In this document: piece by piece, positions 12,921 through 26,600 of the stretch | How positions within the stretch are numbered: the stretch's first letter is position 1 | Layout of the letters: each line of letters begins with the position of its first letter | NCBI GenBank assembly: GCA_021442155.1 | Contig: CM038223.1 | Span: 34,880,983-34,944,982, forward strand | DNA length: 64,000 nucleotides | Source of the DNA: Cymbidium sinense | Taxonomy: Eukaryota; Streptophyta; Magnoliopsida; Asparagales; Orchidaceae | Direction: 5' to 3' | Made by a program: the position numbers and the translations under genes | The notes under the pieces: generated by a model | Seen by the model: the letters and a program-made list of their open reading frames with translations, nothing else | Told to the model about the DNA's origin: nothing | The model's database searches: none

Positions 12921-13560
12921 TAGAAATAAGGTAAATTGATTATATGGAGAAGTCACCAATATGAGGCAAACATCGAGTGATGAGTGGTGAGTCCTCTGAT
13001 TTGGGTTTTCTTGATAATCATGTTGAGTGACTTGATATGTATTTTAGATGTATGATCATATGTACTTGGGTGAGTTGTGATGTTAGGAGTGAATTACCAA
13101 ACTATATAGTCTCATAGCATGATCGATCCTTTTTTTTTCATTCTCTTATCAAGGGTGAGTCATCATATATGTGGCTAGATTACTTATCTCATCTTTGTTT
13201 TAAAAAATTATTCTTTGCTTAACATATGCGTGGAAAATCTTTGTAGTTGCTAACATACTTAGATGGGTTTGATCTTGTTTTGATAATTTCTTGTAGTGAG
13301 TGCATGCCAGACCTACTCATATATTTGTGTATACATTCATCTCCTAGATTCATTTAATTTTTGTAAAGATGAATCACAAAATATAAAGAAAGATGCAAAA
13401 GATAGTTAGCTGCAAATATTTAATATATCTTGAAAATAATAATTTTTTAGTCTTTAATGTCACATCACCTTAGACTTGATTCTCTTCAGTAACATTTTTT
13501 GTCACCCTTGGCTATAAAAGAAACCTTACTCTGGGGTTCTTTATTCCTTATCTTGCTTGT
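12921..13560. other. Unassigned AT-rich interval
   Basis: I see no ORF, repeat match or RNA gene here. It lies between repeat G and the degraded coding remnant, and could be LTR or leader sequence of the element carrying the downstream ORFs. Confidence 0.3.
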
Positions 13561-14840
13561 CACAGAATTGATTGCACACTTCTTTGTTAAGTTCCCTATC
13601 ATAAGAAAAACATAATCACTCATCATGGACTTTAAGTGGCCTCATGGTGACATTGATCTTCATAAGATTTGGGTGGATCTTTGAAAGAAGATGAAAATAA
13701 CTAAGAAATTAATAGAAGATGTGCATATATATTTTATCAAAATGAGTACTTTAGCCATCCTTGCTCTTGTCAATGTTGCTACTCCAACTAAGAGCAATGA
13801 TTAGAACTCATGGGTGGATGTGAGTGTACCTTCTTTTTTGATTGAGAGGAATGTACATCTCATGGTAAAGCCATCTTCTATCCCATTGTAAAAGTGATGA
13901 TGAATATTCAAGAGGTGGAGGATGATGGCCCCCTCATTTTGTACAAAAAATTTATGTCAAGCAGATTGGTGAGAACCACCTCTGTGAAAACACTAATGGA
14001 GAAATATCTCATTAAAGTAGGATTCATTCTTGTATGACAAACTAATTACTCTTAAAATCATCTCAAAGTTCCTTGTTATTTTAGTTAAGTGTGATGAGTG
14101 TTTAGGCATTGATGGAAGAATATAATGGGTACCAGCCAACTCCTTAGATCATTTCTTCTAACTCCCTAGGTATTCCTAAAAAGATGGTTCATCTTACTAT
14201 GGGTGAGTTTCTAGTTTCTCATTTGAGTGAAAAGAAAGTTTGTTTACTCTACTAATGGCTTCCTTTTCTAAGTATTTTTGTCTTAGTCTATCACCTCATT
14301 AAAATCCCCTTATCTTTATTTGATAAAATTATTTCTCATCTTGTAGGGGTGGCTCCAACTCTTTCGTGTGTTGACTTGATAGCCCTGAGTCCACCCTTGG
14401 GAGAGGACCCCCTTTCTCAGAAGTAATAATCATGACACCATCTCTATCATTTATTAAGGTGACCAACTTCACATTGATTGATATCTAAAAAATCACGGCA
14501 AGTTTTCCTTCTTTGGATAGTAATGTGTTTGAGAGAGAAATTTATCCTGTTACATAGAGGCAGGGGAGAGGGGTTGTTGGTGTGTGTGAGATGCTAAAAG
14601 TAAACTTAATCTTTTGTCACGTTAAGCGCATCACCTTGTAAAGGATAAGAAATATTTAAAGGAGGGCACAAACTAATTGAAATAAGATTCAACCATGTTG
14701 CAGATAATGTTGGAAGCCAAATCATAAGAAGCACAAGCCATGGAGGTGGAGTCCCAAAGGATGTTGATGACCATGGAAACGGAGCTGGTGTCACTTTAAA
14801 ACTCCATTGAGTTTAGTAGATCTTCACATTTTATCATAGG
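13561..14840 (+). pseudogene. Degraded retroelement coding remnant, family uncertain
   Basis: From the ATG at 13625 the + strand can be read in broken segments: MDFKWPHGDIDLHKIWVDL, then a stretch with KITKKLIEDVHIYFIKMS, and further on LPFLSIFVLVYHLIKIP followed by LVGVAPTLSCVDLIALSPP (about 14255-14395). The codon-scale composition and GC content differ from the neighbouring AT-rich repeats, which suggests former coding sequence. The last block faintly resembles the plant-transposon-protein type seen at 1-1100, but I cannot confirm this. Many stops and frameshifts are present. It sits upstream of, and in the same orientation as, the gypsy-type ORF at 15300-16690, so both could derive from one element. 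Confidence 0.3.
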
Positions 14841-15299
14841 TACCAACTTCATATTTGATTTATCTATGTAATAAAAAAGCACTTATTGAGGAATGGTAAT
14901 CAAATCCTAATATGAAGCAATTTAAGAGTAATATAAAGAGGGTTAGCGAGTGTGTTGTAATTATTACCTTTTATTATCATAATAATAAATCATATATTTG
15001 TAAGAGACATTCTTCTCAATTGTCTTAATTGAATGAGTCTTTTACATACCAATTAATAATGCAAGTAGATATCTTTAATTAATTTTGTTATGACTTGCAC
15101 CACATATATTTCTATGGGATGATGTAACAAAATGATTTTACTATTTAATGTTTGCTGTAACATCTATATTATTTTGCACCCATTACTATGTCTTCAAATT
15201 ACCTTTTATCATGCTTGGTTGGATCTTTATTATTTTCCCTTTCAACTCTGAGTGAGTGATTTCTTTTGTGTGTAGTAGTCTTTCTACCTTCCAGTTAAA

Positions 15300-16690
15300 T
15301 GAGTCATCTCCTTTTCAAGTATGATAGTGGTGGCTTTGAGGAAAGAAGTGATTATTTCAATGCAAACGGAAGCTAAAGAGTCACCCAACCTCTATCTATT
15401 AGTTGCATTGTTCTTCTTCCAAAACTATTATCATGGTAACTCAAGCATATTAGTGCGAGTAGCTAACAAGGATAAGCGATTCAAGTCTATGAGATTGGAT
15501 GAGTTGTGCATCCCCTTAGATCATTTCAAGTGTGAATTTTGTCTTCCTCTTCTTAGTGAATGGGGAGAGATTTTGAATTATTATAGAGTGGTGCTTGCCC
15601 AAAAACTTGGTGGCGAGTATCACCACTTTTATCATTTCTTGAGGGAGGAACATTTGGTATAGAGTTTGGCTCTCTTTTGTAATGTTTTTATCATGAAGGG
15701 TCATCAAGATGACACTATTTAATTATTGGAAATTTTGTTGAAGTTCATGGCCTGCCAAAAAAAGGACCATCCTTATTCCATTTCATGCGAGAAAAGTGAT
15801 AGTCTATAAAGCATGCACTGAGGTTTAGGGAATTTTAGTGAAGGTGTCATGTTGTACTTTGAATATCTATCACTATCTTTATTATAGTAAGATTTATAGT
15901 TTTCTTTATGATAATAATTTTAGTGAAGGTGTCATGTTGTACTTTGAATATCTATCACTATCTTTATTATAGTAAGATTTATAGTTTTCTTTATGATAAT
16001 GTTTTTATTTTTGTACTCACTTGTTTGTAAGGAATAATGCTTTTACACCTCTTCCTCTTAATCCCTTAGTCAAGTAATTCCTTAAAGTGGGTGAGGGCGA
16101 GTGAGCTAGTGGTGAGTAAGCTTCTGTTGATGTTATTGATGAGGTAGGATTGAGGTTAACTCTTCTAAAATCTAAATGAGTGTTGTGATTTATGCTCTTT
16201 GAAATCACTCGAAAAGGAGAAGTGAGGTGAGAAAGGAGTTGGAAGTGGAATATATTGTCAGTAATTTTACACTAACCATAGTCAAGCTAACAATTGAATC
16301 CTTTGAGCCTAGGCTAAGTATCTTTTCTAAAAAGTTGGATTCACTTCTTGAAGATACTTCCAATGAGTGACTGCATTTCACTATAATGATTTCCCAAGCC
16401 ATCGTGTGGTAGTCTAATTGTGAGATCTATAGGAAATTTTTTTCTTAAGAGGAAGAACTTATCCACAACAAAGGCTAAGCTTGTTACCATGAATAGAAAG
16501 CTCAACACTTCTGAGGCTGGATTAACCAATCTTCAAGAGGAGGCAAGGTAACAAGAGGAAGAAATAGATCATGTAGTTTTGGAGCTAATTTTCCTAATTG
16601 AGAGTTGGAGAAAGAGCTGTCTCACCGCATTGAGAAATTTTAGAGGAAGGAAGTCGAGTTTTTGGCTTTTCAATTTTGATGAGTATATAG
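15300..16690 (+). pseudogene. Gypsy-type transposon ORF (Transposase_28-like) remnant
   Basis: The longest open piece (15321-15662, 113 codons) contains VRVANKDKRFKSM, then LDELCIPLDHFKCEFCLPLL and GEILNYYRVVLAQ. This matches in order a minus-strand copy at 60331-61865 (RVANFDEGLNSTSLNQL, ILLDHFKLSFKLPLP, DILNYYKV). The 'F-LPL...ILNYY-V--AQ' pattern resembles the 'putative gypsy type transposon' domain (PF04195) found with plant Ty3/gypsy elements. Downstream, about 16500-16680, a heptad-like charged stretch (KLNTSEAGLTNLQEEA, then EEEIDHVVLEL) fits the coiled-coil C-terminal half usual in this family. Stops, frameshifts and an 85-bp duplication at 15831-16000 inactivate it. Biochemical role is unknown; the domain name rests on pattern reading. 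Confidence 0.5.
15831..16000. repeat. Perfect 85-bp tandem duplication
   Basis: 15831-15915 and 15916-16000 are identical by direct reading, each beginning AATTTTAGTGAAGGTG and ending TTATGATAAT. The unit length is not a multiple of three, so it shifts the frame of the surrounding ORF remnant. Absence of any difference between units suggests a recent event, or an assembly duplication. Confidence 0.95.
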
Positions 16691-16791
16691 ACTTATTGCA
16701 ATAAAAATGAAGAGGGCAATGATAAGGGGAGTAGTAGTTACCTCATTTTATTTTTTATATATTTTTTCCTTTCACTTTGTATGCTCACACA

Positions 16792-19700
16792 TGTTAACAT
16801 CATTTTTGGTTAAGGTTGACAACATTCCAATCTTATTAATTAGGATATTTAATTCTTGATTATGATTTTTCTATTTAGATGGTAAAGACACACACTTAGT
16901 ATCTAAATATAGCTCAAACTTAAATCAAACTCAAAATCCTAAGATGAGAAAATAGTTCCGCCTAGTGGACCTCAATAGGAGTTAACCTGATCAGGTGAAC
17001 CTAATCAAGAACAAACTTAATAAAACTTAATCGAAATAAAAAAAAAAAAACACATTTGAAATTAAGTCTAAATTTAATTGAGCTTAGACTATGGTAGTTG
17101 GTTAGGTTGACCCAATTAACCCATATACTCCCAAGATCACATAAGTTCAAAAAGAATTAAAATAACATCAAAATAAATTAAAATAAAATCAAATAAAAAC
17201 ATAGAATCAATATAAAAATATAAATGAACCCAAAAATTAATCTAGATGGGCTTCAAAGTGGTCAACCAGGTCATTTAATCTAGAGTTGACTCATGCTGGC
17301 TCCACCAAGTTAAAGGTCAATCAATCAAAATTTGGCCAAATTGAGTTAAACCAAAGACTTAACATTAACAAATGAATAGTTTTAAACATAAAACTAAATT
17401 AATATAGTTTCAATGATGATTCAAGTGGGTTAATTTGGCCGCTTAATCCGAAATGGGCCTCATTAAGCCAGATCCAAATTGAATTAAAAATTAATCCAAA
17501 TTAAACATTTCAAAATAGTTTAAAATCATAATTAAACATAATTCAACTAATCATTAGATTTAATTTGGCCAATTTGGCCATTTAACCAAAGTGAACCCAT
17601 CTTAACATATTAAGTCCAATTCGGGTCAAAGTGGGATAAAATCAAAACCCCAACTTCAAATTAATTATAATTGATTATTCAAAATCATATAAAACTCTTA
17701 ATAAAATATGATTGAAAGCCAAACACACCTTAATTATTTCAAATTGGCCATTTGACTTAATTAAATCCAACTTAATACACTCAAACCTAAGATGGGTCAA
17801 AATTTTTGTTTAAATCAAAATATAACCCAAACTCAATGAAATCATTTGATCTAAATCATTCTAAATTCTTAATTAAATATAATTAAAGTTAAAAATACTT
17901 TAATTGAGTTCAACTATCTATTTTACTCAAATAAATCAAACATAATTCATTTTAGTCAAAATTGACTAATTTGGGTCAAAATTAATGCCAAGTCCAAATC
18001 AAATAAAATCAATCAATTAGAAATATTATAAATGATTAGTTAAACATAATTGATTCTAAATCCAAATCCTAATGTTGCTAGATAAGCTAAGAAAAATAAT
18101 TTAATCCATTTAGAGAAATGGGTAAAACCTAATCTAAACCAAGTTGAAACTCAATAAAGCTTGGGCCAATTGTTCACTAATTCATTAAATGGACAATTGA
18201 GAGTAACTGAAACCTAATATCAAAGGATATTCAATCAATTGAATGCACCTAACCTAATTCATTCCAATTCGAACCAATCCAAATGGGTTAACTTAAGACA
18301 TAATGCAATACCAACTCAAGAAAACTCAAATTGATTTATGATTCACTTTGAGTTAGATCAAGGCAGACAACAGTCAACCAAAGAGGAGGAGAGGTGTTGT
18401 CATAGAGTAAGGTGGAGCTATGGAGAAGGGAAATTGAGTAACCTAAGCCAATCACCTAAAATTCTTCCATGCTCCTTCCATTGTTGCAATTAGCCACCTT
18501 AAATTTTTTTCTTTGATCTCTCCACAACCTTCAAGAGTCGACCTACTCTATAATTCCCTAAAATCGGCCACCTCCCACTACCTCTATAGGTGTGAGGCTC
18601 AACCAACTAGAGGATAGAAGCCTGAAAGGACCTTTGATGAATTATACACCTTCCCTAGCAAAAATTAAACTAAAATGAATCTTTTCCAGCACTCTTAGAC
18701 CTCTCTAAGTTATTGTTTGATCGAGCTCCAATGAGTGGCAGCGTGCAGTTGTCTCCACACCAATCTAAAATAAGGAAAGCCATCAAATCCCTTCCAAAAC
18801 TTTGTTTCAATCAATTGGAGGTTTTTGAAAGGAGAACACCACTGAAGATCAATGTTAGTGAGGTATTCTCTAACTTCAGCCATCTTTCCATTTCAGTTTG
18901 TTATTTTTTGAAGTCTTGATCTCCAATGAGATCAAATTATGGATATTAATTACAGATTGATCCTTGATCAATTTGAAATAAAAAAATCAAAGTCCTATCT
19001 CCTAGATCACTAGAATTAGTTCCCTAATGATGGACAGATCTCAATCCCAATCGAGAGGTTAGGGATAAAATCATCACCATTTGTTCTTTTTATTTGGAAT
19101 GAATGGTTATGATCTAGTCATGTGATTATGATTTAATTCCCTTTATGAACCACAAGATAACCTTGACCCATCTCATATTTGATTGAACAACTCCAATCAA
19201 ATCATGTCTCGGCTAGTAGCCATGCTAGCATCCACATAAATGAATAACACGCTACTGTACATAAAGTGATGCCTAGCCAACACCATGTAGGTGCTGATTA
19301 GGTTAAATACAAAATTTAGGTCTTTTTAATTTAAAATTTGTTTAAAATTACCCTAAACCTCAAAAATTAATAGAAATAAAAATACCAAATAAAAAAATAC
19401 AATTAAGGGCTCTATTGTTTCCTCTCAGTGGGTGGAATCTTTTAAACCTAAAAGCCATAATTTTTATTGCATAATCTAAGATTAATTTAAGTTTAATTGA
19501 AATCAATTCAACATAAATAACCTAAAATATTAATACAAGTAATTTAGAGCTTTGGGGATCTAAAATTAAGGTTAAGACACACATTTCATAAACATTTGAA
19601 GAACTATTAGTGATTAAACTAAAAGAGATGAATTTTTCAATTCCCAAACCCTAATTTAATAAAATAAATTAATATTAATCCAAGAAAATTAGGAAAATTT

Positions 19701-22364
19701 ATGTGATAAACTTAAATTAACATAATAACATTAATGAATATAAAAACAACATCATAACACACTAGAATTCATTAAAATTTAAAATGACCTAATTAATGGA
19801 TTCATTAAACTTAATTAATTTAATTAATTAAGCCAAACTTTAAAAAAAGCATAATAAAATAAATACAAATCTAAGAATTTCAAATAAAATCTCTCTAGAT
19901 TTATTATTCATAGAGAAAATAAAGAAAAATAAAAGCCCGGATTAGTTCCTAATATTTTAGGCCTAATTTGACTTTTACTTAAAATACTAAAACCTTAATT
20001 AGTCTTAAAATGCATCTCTGATCAAAGTAAAATTTTATTAAAATGATTTTGATTAAGTACCCTACTTTTAATAAACATTTCAAATAAAAATGAGTTCTAG
20101 ATTAGAAGTTATGACATTCTTATGTCTTAAGGCTATTTAAATCAAATAATATATACAAAACATTAAAAAAATTATTAAAATTTATAAAATCTACTCAAAA
20201 CACTTTTAATAATATTAAAGTACTTATAAATACTTTCTCAATCCTCCAAAGTAAAGGAACTATAAAAATCACATATTTAGGGTTTAAGAAATAATTAAAG
20301 GCATGACCCTAAGGTTCAAATTAAGAAATCCATAATAAATCAAATAATGGGCCATAATTTATGATTAATCAATCTTTAAATTTGATGTTTAAGTATGAAT
20401 TTGGTAAATTTGAAATCATTTCAAACTTATTTCATATTGAATGAATAATTAACTTGTGATTAAAAAAATGATTAATTGATTAAATCATTCATAACATAAA
20501 AATTCAAATGCCTTAAGAACTTCAAATGGCCTAGCTTAAGTGTTGGTATTCTAGGTATTTTATCTTTATAAGTTTTTTAAACTAGGATTAGTGATCAAAT
20601 AAAAGGTAAACAAAATCCTAATCATAAGAAACCTAATTAAACAACAAATTACCAAAAATGTCATTTAAATCCACTTAAGCATATAAATTAATCAATTAAA
20701 TCAATTGAACTTAACAAGATATAAAATCAAAAAACTAAAATAATATTCAATATAAATCAATTAGCATCATGAATTTAATAAATTTTAAATCAAACTTAAC
20801 AAAAAATATTAAATATGAAATGAATGTTGATTAATATAAATTAATTGAATTAAACCCTAAAAATTAATTTCCTATGTAGATAATTAGGGAACAAATCAAT
20901 TTAGCTTTAAATTGAAATTATAAAGTAACTTTAAACCTTAACTAAATCAAAAGAAATCAACTAAACTAAATTAAACACCATGCAAACTCAAATAACTAAA
21001 TTCAATTAATTTAATGAATGACCAAACCATTAATAGAAAAAACAAAATGACAAAATAAAAAGATTATTCTAATCACACGCTAATCAAAATACATTAATCA
21101 ATTTGAATGTGATGAAAATATTAGAAAAGAATCAAACCTTTTAAATTTAAATAATAGCAAAACAAACTAAATGAACATAAACCATATAAATCAATAAAAC
21201 TTAATAAAATAAAAAGAAAAGACTTAAACCTTAACAAAATAAATTAAAGAAAATATGACAAGTTGAATCAAACTAAAACCAAATAATTAATCTAGAATCA
21301 ATATGACCTATCAAAATATAAAAAAATTAAACAACCCAACAAACTTAATCTTTAACAAAATCAAATAATTATCAAATCAAATTCAATTTAATTAAATCAT
21401 TTAAATAAATCCAAAAGGGTTACTTAAGATACAAAGGCTCTTAGTTTGACTCCTAGAATGGATTTTCATATTTGGGTGAAAATTTATTTCTATTAGGATT
21501 ATAATATTTAATAGAATGGATTCATTCTCAAAAAAATTTTATTTTATTCTTCATTCTTTAAAACTTAAATTCAACTTTAACACAAGAATAAATCTAAAAT
21601 TAAAAAAAAAACTCAAAATTAATAAAAATATTTAAATGAAAACCATCCAATGGTAAAATTGAACAACCTCTTCATTTAAATTTAAACTTGAAACTAAAAG
21701 GTCTAGTACAATCATGTCATACAAGCTCCTCTTTTTATACACTAGTTTATTAGGTCACTAACCATATACATAGGTTAGGCATATGATTTGTGATGATTTA
21801 TGATGTGATGCCATATTATTCTTAATTTATGGTGTATTATTTTAGACTGGATGACTAGAAATTATTTGCTAGCTAGTATGAATGTTAGGACACACTATTC
21901 AGGCTAATAGTATTTTTATATGAGGTTATACTTAATGGGACTGCAGTAATAAAATATAATAAATATAGTTTGCTTATATGTGTTATTAAAGCCCCTAAAC
22001 ATAGTCCAATATGATAGGTAGGCTTGGTAACCATTTGAGCTAAACTTCTCTTTTTACATTATAATTTCAAGTGTGTTATGCATTTTCCTAATGTCTATTT
22101 TGTAAGGATTAGAAATTTATTTTAGAATTTTAAAATATAAATTTGTCCTAGAATTAGGTTAGGATCTATGTGGCCTAAGATTAGCAAAACTTGATTGTAC
22201 ATGTTGGTGGTCCATTGTTAAGCCTAAGGAGGCCCCTCAAGAAGGTGATAATCCTGAACAAAGACCCTCATAGATTAATATTTTAGTTCTAGGCTAGACT
22301 ATATTTGGGCAGAGCTTGACTACCCATCCTTTTCTTTCATTGTGTATAGCTGCATTTAGCCACA
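16792..22364 (+). repeat. Family X copy 2 (X2)
   Basis: Start TGTTAACATCATTTTTGG (degraded hairpin). Module A at 16810-18400 is the TTTGACC/GGGTCAAA word array. Module B at 18400-19300 is GC-richer, with GAGCTCCAATGAG near 18723 and GATCTCCAATGAGATCAAA near 18919; its ORF at 18713-18919 has no recognisable product. Module C at 19300-21720 is extremely AT-rich. Module D at 21720-22364 ends TTTAGCCACA. Unlike X1 and X4, it is not followed by a forward E: the next sequence after a short junction is E in reverse (E2). It ends precisely at the D/E boundary used by the other copies. Confidence 0.7.
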
Positions 22365-23679
22365 CCGACCAATTGAAATTTTATTTGTTTAGACACCACA
22401 TAGATCATGGGGATACTTATTTAGGTAATCAAATATGTTATTATTAGATAAATATATTGTCTCTAAAGATAAACATATTACCCTATAATGGTTTTGATCA
22501 CTTAATAAAAACTTATAAGGCTTATGTATTAGATATTTTTGTTGTAGGGTTTGCAGTTCCCTATGAGGGAAAGCCTCTATAGTTAATCACATCCTAGGAA
22601 TGAAGAATCTCTTCTTCAAAATAATCTTAATTAAAGAAATAGATTTTTATTTGTATGGATTTCAAAGCATGTCTTAAAAGAATGGTAATTTAGAAATTCA
22701 ATAGGGAATGCTTTCAAAGGGGAAAGAGTTCTTTCAAGGGCTAATTGGGATTAAGTAGGAAATGCTTATAGATACTAGGATGCCTAATAAAGATTTCAGC
22801 TTACCTACCATAGGCTTTATGATTTTGAGATTTAATTCAGTATATTTTAAATTAATAATTTTTAGAAATCTAAGGCTTAGATTCTAGTAGCATAAGATTG
22901 TAGAAATGTCTATGATTGAGGACTTATTCTTTGAAGGATGCTTTAGAATCTAAGTTTATAGGTGCTTCTAACATAAGTCAAAGGCTCAACCTAGTTCAAC
23001 TTTTATGAATTATCATCTCTTTATATTACTTTAGAAAATGAACCTATCTCTAACTCTTCTAGACTTATCGGCCGCCTAGAAGGGCTACCAACTAACACCA
23101 CCTAAGTTATTTTTAAATCCATGAGTTCATTCATCTGTTATATTTAGGAAAACAACTAAGAACCTAACTCACTCTTTAACCTTAAGATCATGTTAGGTAT
23201 GATATACACCTAATTAATGTAATAAATTTTATTTTTTTTAATATTTTGACTCATAATTTATTTAAGGCCATAGGTATGCAATTTATGCCTATAATGATAT
23301 GCAGTTAGAAGTGATCAAAGGCCAAATCAAAAGAGAAGGCACCCTTCCCTAAAAAGGGTGGTCATGTTCAAAGGTCAGATGACACCTAATGTGCAATGGG
23401 TGAAGCGCACAATTTAAGGAGTTAGAAAAATATGCTATCATGTTTTGTAAAAGTTAATTATTTCTATTTGTTACATTAATTAATGTGAGGTTATAAGTTT
23501 ATTTATTTTTTTGTTTAAGTTATTTAGATTTAGGTTGGTAGAAAACTTAGTTTTCTTAGGAGCTTAACATTCCAGGCATTTCATTATAGAAATACATTAG
23601 GAGAAAGAAACTTAGGAAACTAGGTTGTTCCTACTACACACCCAAAATAAATTATACTATTTTATTTAAAATAGGCCAA
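22365..23679 (-). repeat. Module E copy 2 (E2), reverse orientation
   Basis: Reverse complement of module E. TTGCAGTTCCCTATGAGGG, then CCTCTATAGTTAATCACATC near 22551-22600, is the reverse of the 'ctatag...agggaac' block of E1 and E4. CTCTAAAGATAAACATATTA near 22461 is the reverse of the 'tgtttatct' block of E4. The GCAATGGGTGAAGCGCAC stretch near 23394 matches the reverse of 28302-28325. It joins X3 module D at 23680, so X3 and E2 form one reversed X+E unit. Confidence 0.65.
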
Positions 23680-26600
23680 TGTGGCTAGGTACCACTTCTT
23701 CGAGGATAGTCACCTTCTTCAGGGACCTCCATGAGCTTTCACAAGGGACCATTGAGACCATGCATTAGTAGGGTCATCTCTTGCTATTCTTTGACCTTAT
23801 ATATCCTAATCTAATTCTAAGCTCAACTTACATTCAAAATTCAAAAAACAAAATCCTAAACCTTTCAAAATAGATGTTATGAAATACAAACATTACTTCA
23901 ATAATTATATTTGCAAATATACAGGCTTAACATTAGTGTCTTGCCAAGCTCACCTATCCTATTAGGCTATGCTTAGGGATTTAAGCATATCTACAAGCAA
24001 ACAACATTTATATATTTTATTACAATAGTCCCTTTTAGTACAACCCCCTGCAAAAAAATAATATTAGTCTAAGAAGAGCGTCTAACCATCTTGACTAATG
24101 GTCAAACAATACGAGCCATCTAGTATAAAATAATCATCAAAAATAAGAAAAACATTTCACATCATAACACAAAAAATCACAGAACATTGACCTAACCTAA
24201 GTCTAGGGTTAGTGATCTAATAATCTAGTGTGTGGTAAAAATGGGCTTCTATGGTATGACTTTACTAGGCATTTTAGATTTGAATTTTGATTTGGTTTTC
24301 AAAGTTTAATTTAATTTGAGGTTTTCATTTTTCATGATTTTACATCATAGGTATGTGTCATTGTTAAAATTGAAGTTTGAGGTATCAAGACCTCCTTCCG
24401 ACTAGTAGCCCTACGACTTTGGGTGTCAAGATTATATACCATATGTTTGTTAATTATGAAAAGTTGGTTTTCAATCTTTATTTCTTTTATCATTAAAATT
24501 TATTTAATTCTCCAAGGGGTGGTTTCAATTTAAGTGGTTCAATTGATTTATGCTTTCATTTCCATTTTTAATTCCATTTTATGTTAAAGTATAATTAAAG
24601 TTTTCAAGAATGAAGAATAAAATAAATTCCAGTTTGGATGGAACCCATTCTATTCAACATCCTAAATTCTAATAAAATGAAATCTTCATCCTAAGGTGAA
24701 GATTCATTCTAAAGGTCAAACTATGATCTTATATATCTAAATTAACTTTCATTGGATTCATTTGAGTGGTTCATTTTAAGTTAAGTTTGATTTATGTTTC
24801 ACCTTTTTTCTCTCTAAGTTAGAATTTTATGTTAATGATATTAAGATTAAACCCTTTAGTTAATATTTAAGGTGTTTCTTTGATTCTTAATTAAAGGTTT
24901 AATCATATATCATGATTAAATTTAGTGTTCATTTTAGTTTTATATATTTTCCAATGTTTTGATTCATTTAATGTTTTAAGGTTAGAATTCATGTAATTTA
25001 AAGACTTCATTCTTTTTGTAGTTCTTTTGTTTTGATTAATTGTTCATTTAATTTCATGTGTTTTAATTATTTGGTTTATTTTATTTTGGATTGAACTTAT
25101 TTATTTACTTTATTAATGTTTATGTTTTGTTTTATTAACTTGAATAAACTAACTTATATTGATATCTTAATTCAAACTTGGCTTTGATTTCATCATTTGA
25201 AGGATTGATTATGCTTCAATTTCATGCTTTAATTTTTTTGTATATTTTTAATTTATCATTTAGGTTTACTTGATTTTAATTAATTTCATTTATACATTTC
25301 ATTAATATTATGTTGGTGAATTTGAATAAGGTAACTTAATTAATTTTGAGTGATAATTTCATTCATTCATTCATTTTATTAATGTTTATGTATATGACTT
25401 TTAGATAAGTTAATTCAATTAATTTTAATTAATTTTTGGGTTTTTTTATCAATTAAAAAATTCATTATCTTATGCTTTGTAATTTCATATTCAAATTAAG
25501 TTTAATGTAACATTGTGTGTTAAAATTTCATAACTTCATTTAATTTATTAAGATAGAATTTTGTTTACTAATCATAACCTAGGAAACCTATGGAATGAAC
25601 AACTTTAGGGCTTCCAACTTAAATTTAAACCATTTCAAGTTATTAAAATTTAGGATTATTTGATTAATTCAATTATTTATTTAATTTTCAATTACATGTA
25701 GAATTTTGTTGTTTATTAACTTAAATGAATTTAAAGGATTTAATGAATTTCATATTTAAATATAAAATTAATAGAATAATTAATTTTATATTATAATTGA
25801 TTAATTAGTTCATTGTGAATTTGACAAATTATTAACTTAGGGTTTGATTAGATTTTTATATTCTTTAATCATTTCATTAAACCTAAGTGTATGATTAATC
25901 AAATTCCATGGCTTCAAAGGGTTGGAAAAATTTCCTTAAGTATTCTGATGTTGATAATAATGTTTTAAATTGATTTATGAATTTTTATAGTTTTTATAAT
26001 TTTTTGATTTATTATTTCAATTATATTGACCTAGAGATTTTAAATTCAACCACTTCAAATCCATAGGTCATTTGACCATGAACATTTTATTGCAAGTGGG
26101 GTTCTCTACCAATTTAAGTTTTCTAAAATTTCATTCTAATCACATGCACAAATTAGGACTAATTAGGGTTTTAATGATTTCAATAAAACTTAAATTAAGC
26201 CTAAATTAAAAAGTGAACAATTAGAGGTTTTAATTTTCTTAAATTCTCCTCAATGAGAGGATTTTATAGAGGGTTTATTAGAATTTTTTGAAATTTGGCT
26301 GATTTATTATAATTTTTTAAATTTCAATTTTACTAATTGAATTACTTAATTCAATTAATTACTTAATTAGGTCATTTTGAGATTTATGAGATTTTAGTGA
26401 GTTTTAATAATATTTTAAAACTTATTAAAGTTTATTATGCTGATTTGAGTTAATTTCATACTTTTCCATAATTTTATGACATCAATACTTTTCCATAATT
26501 TCATACTTTTCCATACTTTTCTCCATGGATTGGCCTACAAACAAAATTTTGCTCCTTTTTTTGATGACTTTGGTTGAACTTCAACTTGTCGGGGGCATGT

